Of a stretch of 64,000 nucleotides of DNA, positions 33,901 to 43,560 are shown piece after piece. The position numbers were made by a program, and so were the translations under genes. The notes under the pieces were generated by a model. That model saw only the letters and a list, made by a program, of their open reading frames with translations, was not told the DNA's origin and ran no database searches. The stretch covers positions 620,001-684,000 of the forward strand of contig MARA01000009.1 in NCBI GenBank assembly GCA_001792895.1, in the 5' to 3' direction. This stretch comes from Lentinus brumalis (taxonomy: Eukaryota > Basidiomycota > Agaricomycetes > Polyporales > Polyporaceae). The stretch's first letter is position 1. Each line of letters begins with the position of its first letter.

Positions 33901-36333
33901 CATGCTGAAGCGAGGGAGGGATGTGTCTTTCTATCCTGTCTTCCAGGTCCGAAACCTCACTGTTACACTGCGTATCGTCCGCTATGTCACATATATTGAA
34001 TCGGAGATCGGAGCGCAGGATGCGTATGCAACACTTAGCCAGGACCGCGTGCCCTATACCATGTATCGCGACGAGGTCGGAGTCGATGCAACGATTGGGA
34101 TCGACGATGAAGTCCGCGAAGGAGCGATGGACGAAATGTACAGGTTCGATATCATTGGGTGGTGGTACGATCACCGATTGGAGCCGCCCCAGATAGTGAC
34201 GAACAGTTTCAGTTGTTTCGCCGAGCAGTGCGGCCAACGTCGACTGTGACAGCCATACGCGGGACAAAGCCAGAGCACCGAAAATGCCCTGGAGAAGTTT
34301 GCACTGTCGAGTCTGCTCGGGCTCCAGTACGGGTGGAAACGCTCGTTGGAGGATCTGGAGATAGAGGTTGTCCAGAGGTTCATGGTATGTGAGGCGACGT
34401 GACCGAGATGGATGGTCGACCGGAGGTGTAGGTCCCCTCCGCAGGATACTGCAGAGCCTCGACTGTGGATCGTTCACGGCACTGTCACCTACGAACTTCG
34501 CCGCAGTAGCGGCGAAGATGAACAACCCATCGGACAGGTCCACCAGTCCCTCCAGGTCTTCGGTCGCTGGCCAACGCTCGTCCAGGCCAAAGTGGAGGCG
34601 AATCTCGCGGAACCGCTTACGCAGATACACCTCCACATCGCGCCTCGTCATTACAACAGGGATGTCAGAGAGACAGAAGCGCTGAGCTGCCATCTGCAGC
34701 TGTATCTTCTTGAAGCCATCTCCGGATATGATGTCGGCATCTGGACGACTCGTGATGACGAACTTCAGAGGGGAGAGGTCCATGACACCGTCGCAAAGAG
34801 CCGCCAGGACATCAGAAACGACAGCGCGATCTTTGCACTCATCGAGAGCATCGATGACGACCACGTAGTCCATGTGAACGGGTCCTGGGAGGGCCTTCAC
34901 CGCTTGGAGCGGCTCGATCACGAGTTTCCGGAGTTGCTCGTTAAGGTACGTGCCCTGGATATGTGGATCCTTCTCATAAACCTGAGCGAGAAGGTCCCTG
35001 AACGCCGGACATACGCAACCCAACTGGTAGGCGATGGTGGGAAAGATGAGTTCGGCTCTGCTGCGATCGCCATCGCGGGCGCAGAAGAAGCTTCCCCCAA
35101 GGAAATCTCCAGAGCTGCACCAATGCGCGACAGACTGGGCGAGCGTCGATTTCCCCGAGCCAGCGACACCCTCAATCCAGAAAATGAGCGCGTCGGTTGC
35201 AGGATTGCATGGGACAAGGGGCTCTGGCCATTCAGGAGCCTTCAACCGCTCATCGTGCGGCTTGATCCAATGATAGATAGTTGACAGTGCCTCCATCCTT
35301 GTGTGAGCGTCGCACTGCGAGTGGCCATTGGCACGGTTATCGAAGCGCGCATCGGGTGCGCCGTGGAGGTTGGTATCGCTGCTGAACCTGTTCGCTGCCA
35401 TGTACAGCCATGGTGAGGCTCAATCTCACGCGCGGGTCTAAGAGTCTCACCTCGTATCACGGTTGGGATCTGGCGGTAAAGCGTGAGCCTCATTGGCAGA
35501 TTGTAGCACAGTTACACTGCACATACCGTGTTTACTTTGTCGTCTAGCACGGTAATCTGGTGCTCAACGTCATGGAAACTACTGCGCGTGTCCACTTGCA
35601 GTGACTGTATGAGTGGTCGTTTGATTAGTCGGTTACAAGCGAAGGAACTTCCACAAAGTCTATACCTCAACACTGTCAACAAGATGGAGGGTGCACTTCA
35701 CCTGCAAGATGGTGAGATATGCAGGTCACTTTGCGTCGTGGATTACACGTACCAGCAACGCGTTGACCGCACTGGACAACTTATCGATCAATTTCTTGAT
35801 TGCTGCTGCTGTTTTCTTGTTGTACCATATGCGACGAAATGTGTGCTCGTGCCTCGCGTCCAGTACTTCCTTTGTCATTGCTTCGACTTCTCTATGGGTA
35901 TATGGTAAGCTGGGCCAGCACATAGGCGAGCTGGAAGTACGAACGCAAGGAAGGGACCTGTGAGCTTCTCGAGAGCTTCCACGTCATCCGGGTGCTTGGA
36001 CACTCTCGCCGTTATTGTGTCGGCCAGCCGTTTGATGCTTGTAGCAAGATCATCGAGCTTTTCGTCGTTATCGTGCGAAGCCTGCGACGTAGAGACGCCC
36101 CTCAACACATGACCTCCAGGTATATACAGACACGAGCTTGTATGAACCTGACGTACCTCAACTGCATCACATACTTTCATCAGTAGTCCGGTGACAAGCT
36201 TGAAGCCTGGAATTTGCGAGCCGTCGGCCACATTGTCGAGGGTTTTGAGCGCAAACCGGAGTGTCTTGGCGCCCTTATAGATGACTTTCTCCTTGGTTTC
36301 CGCGTCCAGGGATGGTAGCGGTGGAGAAGACAT
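30997..36333 (-). CDS. NLR: MLKL/HeLo-like helical N-terminus, NACHT NTPase, WD40 repeats
   Basis: Fungal NOD-like receptor, a STAND ATPase thought to act in non-self recognition and programmed cell death. The start at 36333 gives MSSPPLPSLDAETKEKVIYK. The N-terminal exons encode amphipathic helices (TLRFALKTLDNVADGSQIPG; KLDDLATSIKRLADTITARV; YNKKTAAAIKKLIDKLSSAV) that resemble the four-helix MLKL-type domain common on basidiomycete NLRs. The NACHT part (33725-35401) has GVAGSGKST (Walker A), VVVIDALDEC (Walker B) and FVITSRP. A 52-nt intron (33673-33724) links SAHAAVE to HLPPTPSTEAIATLLYECG. The WD40 exon (30997-33672) has many repeat blades such as TYSRDGRLLASGSYLGYACI and LQFSPDGTQVVTAGDQFIRI. 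It contains a hexanucleotide-encoded EQEQEQ run. No break was found, so the gene looks intact. Confidence 0.9.
33082..33119 (-). repeat. Hexanucleotide microsatellite inside the NLR WD40 region
   Basis: Tandem GCTCTT/GCTCGT units on the plus strand (about six units). Read on the minus strand they encode alternating His/Glu/Gln (EHEHEQEQEQEQEH) in a loop between WD blades. Length is a multiple of 3, so copy-number change would not shift the frame. Confidence 0.85.
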
Positions 36334-36422
36334 GGTGCTCGAGGGAGAAGTTGAACGGTATCGTGTGCTGGAGTTCTGCACTTATCAACTCTCGTCGAGC
36401 AACATAGCGAGGGGAACATTAC

Positions 36423-37215
36423 CTAATGGCCGTCTACTCTGGACTGGATCCGCGGTCTGCTCGGTGCTACGCATGGCAAGCACGACCCGGCGTATGGCCA
36501 AGAGACAGGAGTGTTCCCAAGCTCACATCTTGTTGCACGCGTGCGGGCACTGAGAAGCATCGCAAGGGGCATGATGAGATTGACCGAGAAAGGCAGACTC
36601 AGCGTAGAGAACCACACGTACGTCTCTCACCACGACTGGGCGCATCAGGTAGCACCCATAACAACACCGCTGTGTGGTCGCTTCGGAGTTCTGGCGCTGA
36701 CGTTCAGATTCACGAGGCCGCACAGGAGCCGAAGTGGACTGCCATTCTGAGAACTTGATCTGCTGAGCGGGGACCTCGGTACTCACATTCTTCCTGCATT
36801 GTGCCAGGTATCAGATGCAGCGCTACAATCAGTCCTGTCAGAAGCTGACCAGGAACAATTGTCAACGTACAAGGCGGTCGAGAAGGAACGACGATACTTG
36901 GTAGACGCCAGCGAGACGCGTCCATGACTCGCGCCCATGTACGTGAGTGCTCTCTCCGTGAGACAAGCTGCCTCAGGCCCCTGGCAAGTGTAAGTAGTAG
37001 GTGGAATTTGCGTCCATGAAGGAGATCCCGACGGCGAACCTCCTCATCGCCGTGCACGCCAAGTGCCAATACTCAAAGGGGGACGAAGCGAGCAAGGGTA
37101 TGCTGAGGACTCGGATGAGCAGCGTTCGGAGACTGTAAGCCATGGAAGTAGTGCAAGCATGCAGCCTGAGCTTGATAGGACTCACATTCGGTCGCCTCCC
37201 AATGCCGCGGGTCAT
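36423..37215 (-). pseudogene. Possible remnant of a multi-spanning membrane protein
   Basis: Minus-strand frames in this stretch contain hydrophobic blocks (SLRTLLIRVLSIPLLASSPF; WFSTLSLPFSVNLIMPLAML) with plausible splice junctions between them. In-frame stops interrupt the chain, so no continuous gene could be built. The arrangement recalls fungal polytopic membrane proteins, but family assignment is not supported. It could equally be chance hydrophobic frames. Confidence 0.25.
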
Positions 37216-37223
37216 AGGAATGG

Positions 37224-37315
37224 CCTCGTTTGCCGTGACGAAGTCCGTGATATACCTAGTAATACGTCGAGGAGGTACCAGGTACTAAGCAATCGTCCAG
37301 ATCGATCGTGCTCAT
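37224..37315 (-). pseudogene. Decayed 5' fragment of an ALKBH6-type gene
   Basis: The minus strand from the ATG at 37315 reads MSTIDLDDCLVPGTSSTYY. This parallels MGEVNLDEYLVPGTSSTYY of the intact gene at 11374. The next codon is TAG, and the homology resumes in another frame as YITDFVTANE (intact copy: YIPDFVTEDE). No HxD catalytic core follows. The similarity is also visible at nucleotide level. It is a broken partial duplicate. Confidence 0.75.
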
Positions 37316-37672
37316 CTTGACAGAGCTTTGTGGAGGTTGTGATTCCTTACATCGTTTCTTCTTGGAGTAGATCATCAGAGTTGGCCACAACCCTGGGACG
37401 ACTCTAGTGTCTGGATGCGAGCATGACCAAGATGGTAACTCAAGCGCTCGTGCCCCCCAGAGGAGTGACGTCATGGAACCTTGGATCGATGCGTCGCATG
37501 TGTAGTAGAGTACTCACATATGAATTCATATCATGCGCAGGATAGTGCGTGGCGATTCAGTCAAACAGAATACAGTAAAGTACATTGACAGTTTGCAGAT
37601 AACGCGCAAGGGATATATATAGTTGAGTCCAATGGCAAGTATGACATAGAGGGGATTAGGATATATGAAGGT
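37316..37672. other. Spacer between ALKBH6 fragment and BAG gene
   Basis: Short AT-richer stretch, no gene recognised. The minus-strand open frame upstream of the ALKBH6-like ATG has no domain signal. Confidence 0.4.
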
Positions 37673-39950
37673 CTACGCGTCAGAGTCCAAATCCGACCAG
37701 TCGCTATCATTCTTCGCCACCTCCAACTCCTCCTTGCTGATGATCTCCAACCCGTCCTCCGCACTCGCGTCCGAAGTCCGCCTCTTCTTGGGCTCATCCG
37801 CGAGAGGCGACGAGGAGAGTAGGAAGGCTTCCTCGCTGTCAGCCGAATCGGTGCGGCTCATCGGCGCAGGGGCGGGAGACGAAGGGGTGGTTTCCGCACC
37901 TTCCGACACGGAGGCGGAGGCAGAGGCAGGAGGGAGCTCCGTGTCGGCGGTCATGAAGGTAGCGTCGGTGGTATCCGTGGCGGACGATGCGATACGTGAG
38001 ATCGCCTCGGGAGCCTGGGTATCCTGAGTCGTCACGTCGTCCGACGTCGGAGTAACCTCGGTGTCGGCGGTAGCGAACGTGGCGTCGGAAGTGTCTGTGG
38101 CAGAGGATGCTATGCGGGAGATCGCCTCGGGAGTCTGGGTATCGGGTGTCGGCGAGGAGATGGACACTGGAGGCAAGAAGTACTCGGAAGCGGACGCTGC
38201 GAGTGGTACTTCCGTGGAAACGTCCGCAGTGTCGTACTCCGCAGGAGCGACTGGGGCCTCCGTCACTTCGGTCGGGCTTGGTGTGATCTCGACCGCAGAA
38301 GGGACAACGGGGGCGTCCTGCGCCGCAGCGCTGTCGGCGTCGTGGGCGGCCTCAGCCTCGACTACAAGGGATTCGGAGTCGACGATATCGACGGCTGTAG
38401 AGTCGGCCACAAAAGAAGGGACATCCTCAGCGAGTTCGTTGGAGGCGTCGCCCACAGCGACCGCAGCTTCCGGGGTCGGCTCTACTGCGGGGGCCTCATC
38501 CACCTTGACTTCATCGTTAGCGACAACGACAGGGGCAGCTTCCGCCTCGACGGACAGCTCAGAGCTAGCGCGCCGCTCCCGGCTCCGCTCCCGCTCTCTC
38601 TCTCGGCTCTCCTCCACCCGACGCTCAACGACCTCGAGAGCGCGCTCGACCTCCCTCACAACCTCCTTGCGGCGTCCGCGCACCTCGAGGTCGCCGTTAC
38701 TCTCCACCGCATCGAGACGCGTCAACAAGACGTTGAGGGCATGCTCGTACGCGTGTATCGGGGTGTTGTTCGCGGAGTACGCGAGGCGTCCCGGCTCGTC
38801 CGAGTCAGACTCGGCAGTGGCGTCAGACGGGACGGGGTTGGCGAAGTCGAGGTGCTCGGGGAACTCGAACGCCTCCTCGAGCTTGCGGAGTGCGTCCTCG
38901 ATCTCCTTGATCGCGCCGAGGGAGAGCTTGCGTGCCCGACGGGCACGGTAGAACTTCAGCAGATTGGCGGCGACGGCGGGCGGGAGGGCGGAGTTGCGGT
39001 GGAGAGCCGGCGTGGGTCTAGCTTCCGGAGCGGGCTGGGGAGTTGGTTTGGCCTCCTTCGGGAGAGAAGACGAGGACGAAGCCGGCTCTGCAACCGGTAC
39101 GCGGAAGCGTGTCTGCGTCGGCTTCGAAGGACCGGCCACAGGGTCGGCGGGGCGACGAGCGTCGAAGAGGTCCGAGTAGAGCAGGACGAGCGACTCCTGC
39201 ACGTCCGGGTCGGTCTCGGTGCGGATACGCGCTTCGAGCTCCTCGGGGCCTGCTGGGGACGCTGGGCTGGGACCGGCGCCGAAACCGGGGCAACTTCGAT
39301 GGGCACCTCGATGGCCTTGCCCTTGCCCTTGCGGTCGACGGGCTTAGCGGCGGGTTCTGGTGCGGAGACGGGACGGAAGGGCCGGGCTGAGAAATATGGC
39401 AGCTGGTGAGTACACATCCAGTTCGAGCACATAAGCGTGTGGCGCATACCTGTGGCGTATGCACCTGAGTTGCGACTTGCGCCATCATGCCGAGGAAGGC
39501 AAGGATAGCCTCCTGCTCCTGCGTCTGCTGAGTGGCTTGGGCTTCCTGAGCTCGACGGCGTTCCTGCTCGGCTTGCAGGGCGCGTGCACGGCGCTCAGCC
39601 TCGAGTGCCCGGTGACGCTGTGCTTCCTGTTCACGAGCAAGGCAACGCTCCTCCTCGCGCTGCACGCTAAGGGCCAACTCTTCAAAAGAATAGAACATGG
39701 ATGGCCGGCGTTGAGGATAGGAGGCATGTCGAGGGCGTGCACTGGAGACGCAGTTCAGGTATGCAGCCTGGGCTTGGCGGTGGTTGTAGGACTCCCGTTC
39801 ACGCTGCCGCTGAATAGCTTGCACGCGAGCATGAGCCACGGCGTAATTCTGGGCAGCCTGGCGAGCAACAGACTCGTAGTAGGCGGCCTCGGAGAACGCA
39901 TCCTGAGAGTAGAGGTAGGGCTGGCGGACGGATGGGGAGAAGACCAACAT
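37673..39950 (-). CDS. BAG-domain co-chaperone with IQ-like motif (one-base frame break)
   Basis: Predicted cytosolic Hsp70 nucleotide-exchange co-chaperone. The start at 39950 gives a Tyr/Gln-rich N-terminus, then a long Gln/Glu/Arg coiled coil (EEERCLAREQEAQRHRALEA). Intron 1 splices TQVHTPQ to LPYFSARPFRPV. An IQ-like segment AANLLKFYRARRARKLSLGA is followed by the BAG domain, with AYEHALNVLLTRLDAVES then GRRKEVVREVERALEVVERR. The C-terminal third is highly acidic and Ser/Thr/Ala-rich, with two near-repeat blocks (QAPEAISRIASSATDT), and ends with DSDWSDLDSDA. The frame before and after 39247-39250 differs by one: QRPQQAP must shift to reach EELEARIRTETDPDVQESL. Inserting one base in this four-base run restores it. 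Confidence 0.85.
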
Positions 39951-40336
39951 GGTGGGATCAGCTGTGATGCGAGTGGTAGAAGATGAAGAGACTGACCGGG
40001 TCTAGCGGGTCCGTTCCAAGCTATATAGTGTACCACAGAAACGCTTGGTCAGCGTTGAGGGCGACGCGTCCACCGACGCGCGTCCCTCCTGAGTCATCGC
40101 GGGGTGTGGTTACGCAGCCCGTTGTGGAAAGCGCGAGAGAAGCTCCCGATCCGGAACTTCCAGTACTCGAAGGGTCGGGAAAGCTCGGGAAAGCACGAGA
40201 AGGGGGACACGGTCACGTGCACGCGCGTAGACCTAGGCGCTGGCGTACAAGTTGAAGTTGATTGGAACTTGGAAGTTGAAGTTGCGCGCGCAGTTGTCCA
40301 CCCTAGGCAGCCGACGATCCGACAAGTCGTCACTAC
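39951..40336. other. BAG gene promoter region
   Basis: No gene. It contains a CACGTG hexamer near 40214 and several GAA/TTC trinucleotides that do not reach good heat-shock-element spacing. Confidence 0.4.
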
Positions 40337-40496
40337 GTGCACCGGCGAAAAAACGGGGGAGAGAAAGCGATGAGAACGTCCAAGCTGAGCATAAGTTTCA
40401 CCGTTTCGGGGACTAAGCGCCCGCAAAAACAAAGGAAAGTTATGCTCAGCTTGGACGAACCATCGCTTTCACCGACCACGTTTTCTGGCGATGCAC
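40337..40496. mobile_element. Foldback MITE-like element, copy B (inverted relative to copy A)
   Basis: A 160-bp element running from GTGCACCGGCGAAAAAACGG to TTTTCTGGCGATGCAC. It is the reverse complement of copy A at 8462-8623 with few changes, including the paired CGTCCAAGCTGAGCATAA and TTATGCTCAGCTTGGACG. The flanking CACTAC beside the terminal GTGCAC is shared with copy A, so the true ends may be slightly further out. Confidence 0.85.
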
Positions 40497-40513
40497 GCCG
40501 TGCGTATCACGAC

Positions 40514-40673
40514 GTGCACCCGCCAGAAAACCGGCCGATGAAAGGGATGTGATAGTCCAGGCTGGGCTAACCTTTCACCGTTTCGGGGCCTAAGCGCTCG
40601 CGAAAACAAAGGAAAAGTTTCCACCGCCTAGACGAAACATCCCTTTCACCGACCAGGTTTTCTGGCGGTGCAC
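40514..40673. mobile_element. Foldback MITE-like element, copy C (more diverged)
   Basis: A 160-bp element with GTGCACCCGCCAGAAAACCG and TTTTCTGGCGGTGCAC ends, 17 bp from copy B. It keeps the central TTTCACCGTTTCGGGGCCTA and GCGAAAACAAAGGAAAAG but is more diverged in the inner stem. A minus-strand open frame (40590-40988) runs into it and would take its last ~28 residues from the element. Confidence 0.8.
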
Positions 40674-41818
40674 GTCGTGTATATGTGGAGGGTGCACCTC
40701 GTCCAATCCAACTGCGACAGCGCGGTCTTGAGATACTTTGTCGCAACCTCTCGAAGCCTCAGTGGTGAGATGACCTAGCGCAAGGAGAAGGACATACGCA
40801 TTCTCTACTTGCTCCCAGATATCTAGATCTTGCCCCTGGCGGCGTGCAATATCGGCGGTGTCCTTCTTAACATCCAGAGCGGAACTTCCGTGCCTGCTTC
40901 TTGATGAGCACACGTCTCCGCTCTCGCACATCGAGAAGAACTTGAGCATCACATGAAACGTCAAAGCAAGTCGCATGAGTGGGCGCACAGATCTAGAGGG
41001 AGAAGCTCAGTGCTCACTGGCGATAAGTCTCCCCCCCTTTACGTCGTAAGTAGTGAGGAGACAGACCCACAAGCCCAGAAGCACGCAAGGCCGAGTCGTC
41101 GGAAGGCCACTGCTGACCTTGCCACTAGAGGCTCGATTGCGGGTGCTGCCCGGGAACATTGCATGCCTGAGCGAGCAGCAATTGCACCGTCTGTCACTGG
41201 CGAGTTAATGGAAGACCTGCGCGTAGGCGTCGCGTCGGACAGCGCCGTCAGCGGCCAACATTCCTGCAACCAAGTTGCGCCGCATTTGGCGTTCGTAGTC
41301 CCTATCCAGTACCTATCCCATGCGTGGTCACCACGCCGCTCTTCCGCCGAGGCAGCGCACAGTGTCGATGGTCGCCAGAAGTCGAGTAACCGGTCAGATG
41401 GCTGCAACGCCGGAGCTAATGCTCGGATGCGGATTGTCGGATCTTTTGCACGTCGTTCTGCTTCTCCGAGCTGGACTGATTTCTGTGTTCGCTTTTGCAG
41501 TAACAACACAATCCTGAGGCCTGAATACGGTCGAATGTCGTGGAACTCACATATAAGAGTCTAGGTTGTGGAAGTCAGGAGCAAGAGAAGGAAAGACGTC
41601 ATCGTCTGTGCAGATACTTACATACTGCTGGGCGGGAGATGCCGGCGTTGTGTTGACGGACGAGGCGTGTGGGAAAAGAAGCAAAATTGAGACAAGAACA
41701 AATTCAAAAGGTCGCGAGGTGGGATGGCGTCCTCAAGGTTCTTGACCTTTACCCCCCATCATCCCCCCTCGCTGTCACAAGCCTCTCCAGGCGCACCGTT
41801 CTTTGCTCGTAGTTCAAG
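40674..41818. other. Unassigned stretch between foldback elements and KRE9-like gene
   Basis: The minus-strand frame 40674-40988 (MRPLMRLALTFHVMLKFFSM...) and another at 41039-41509 could be parts of one unrecognised gene interrupted by copy C. No domain is visible. The last 200 bp is the promoter of the downstream GPI protein. Confidence 0.3.
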
Positions 41819-42908
41819 ATGCGTCTCCTCAAGCTTGCCGCCCTCGCGCTCCCGATTGCCGTCGCCAGTAAGTTCACCCGCGAGAGGCGCCAGCGTCGGA
41901 TATCAGAAAGTTGAACACAGCTGGCAGACGCGCTCAGCATCGTTAGCCCCAACGAGAACGCGTATTGGTGCGTATGTCGATGAGTAGAACGCGTTAGCAT
42001 CGCCGAACGCGGAGTGTTACAGGGTTCAGAACACTACCAACACCATCACCTGGCAGTTCAGTCAGGGTGACCCCAACCCGATCGACATTGTCCTCGTCAA
42101 CGCGAACAACAGGACTCTCAATGGCCCCTTCTCCATTGCTTCCTTCCAGAACTCGTCTACCGGAGTGAGTCGCAACACTTATATTCTTGTTGAGGCTTGA
42201 TCTGATCACCCATCTCAGACCTTCACTGTGTGAGTTGTCTCACCCTCCGTTTGAGCCTGAGAGATTGGCCCTGCCTCGAACCAGGAGTTGCCTCCACACC
42301 CTGGTTCTGAATTTGCGGATACTTCGTTGTTGCACCAATGTGTCGGACACGCCGCAGTATGGCACTGGTAGGGAAAAGGACCCGGGCGAGTTCCCAGATC
42401 TCCAGAGGCAAGGGCGCTGCATCTCGGCGGATGAGTATGAATCATGATGGGCGTGCCCAGTGCTACTCCTCTAGCGTTCAGCAAAGATGACGGTCTCTCC
42501 GATCCTCCGTCACTGACCCTTTCACTTGCTTTCAGTAACACTAGTGTCACCCTCCTTACGGGTGACAACTACCAGGTTCAATTCGTGAACACCTCCAACA
42601 TCACTCAGGTCTTTGCATCGAGCCCCAACTTCAGCGTGAAGCCCCCTGGCAGTGAGCACTCGTGTTCCCTAACCTGCCCCGTGTCGATCTAATTTGCCCG
42701 TTCAGCTCCTCCCGCTGCCACCTCGAGCGCGGCTAGCTCATCGTCCGCTGCAAGTGGTACCGCCACCTCGCCGAGCTCGTCGTCCGGCACCGCCAGCGCG
42801 ACTGGCGGGGCTGGTCAGAACGGTGCCATGTCCTTGTCGACCAGCCAGGGAGTCTTTGGCGTCATCGCAGCCTGCGGTGTTGCCTCCCTCTCTGCTCTCC
42901 TCCTCTGA
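41819..42908 (+). CDS. KRE9/KNH1-like Ser/Thr-rich GPI-anchored cell-wall protein
   Basis: Small secreted cell-surface protein with the Kre9/Knh1-type Ig-like domain associated with beta-glucan assembly. The start at 41819 encodes signal peptide MRLLKLAALALPIAVA. Splicing after GCCA to the acceptor at about 41929 gives NALSIVSPNENAYW, and the next exon gives VQNTTNTITWQFSQGDPNPI then IDIVLVNANNR, the family signature. Further exons give GPFSIASFQNSSTG, TFTV, then NTSVTLLTGDNYQVQFVNTS and FASSPNFSVKPPG. The Ser/Ala/Thr-rich linker leads to GVFGVIAACGVASLSALLL, a GPI-attachment tail, and the stop at 42906-42908. One intron (about 42233-42534) is unusually long. Several Asn-X-Ser/Thr sites are present. 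Confidence 0.87.
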
Positions 42909-43560
42909 GGAGGACGGTCGCAGTCTGGCCGTTCCTGAAGAGCATTGGCCATTGTCGGTGCCACTTTCCGCCTCCATCCCTTGTGCAGCCTCCCTCCCTT
43001 CCCTCCCTCCCGAATGATAAACTCTGAAACCTCGCGGCATTGCGCGTGGCCACGCTCTTTAGCCCGTCCGCTCCTTTGAACTGATGTCCCGATGTGTATC
43101 TTTCTCACCTTAGGGTTGTGTCTGTTGCTTTGCCCCTTCATGGCGTGCAATGTACCTAGTTGTCTTCCTGTGTGCTTGGTTCTGACGTCGTGTAGGGTAG
43201 TAGCATGTCTCCATAGCTCGTACCATTCACCCCACGATGTACTCGTACATGTTGTCGGACTGCGCAATACTGTAATCGAGTCCCCGTTACTGTTCCTCCG
43301 CTTGGCATCGTGCGCGACCAATCAGCTCTGCTCGAACTCGCCCGCGCGATGAACGGACGTGCGACACCGTTGCGAGCGACCGCCACGAGCCCGGGGACGC
43401 AGACCCGTTCTGCCGGGTCCGGGGGCGTGTGTATGCGCGCGAGATTGGGAGCTCTCAAGCCCGTTTCGCGGGAACTTCGCACCCTCATCGTCTCAGCACC
43501 CTCATAACCGACCCCCTGGCCCGGGACACGCAGCGGCATACGTCTTCATGAGTTCTCACC
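42909..43560. other. Intergenic spacer
   Basis: 3' UTR of the KRE9-like gene and promoter of the F-box gene. No gene recognised. Confidence 0.4.

Noticed and set aside
38061..39409. Long plus-strand frames opposite the BAG gene
   Set aside because: They are antisense shadows of the low-complexity acidic Ala/Ser/Thr-rich C-terminus of the BAG protein.
40100..40200. Possible heat-shock element upstream of the BAG co-chaperone
   Set aside because: TTC and GAA triplets are present but not at the 5-bp periodic spacing required.
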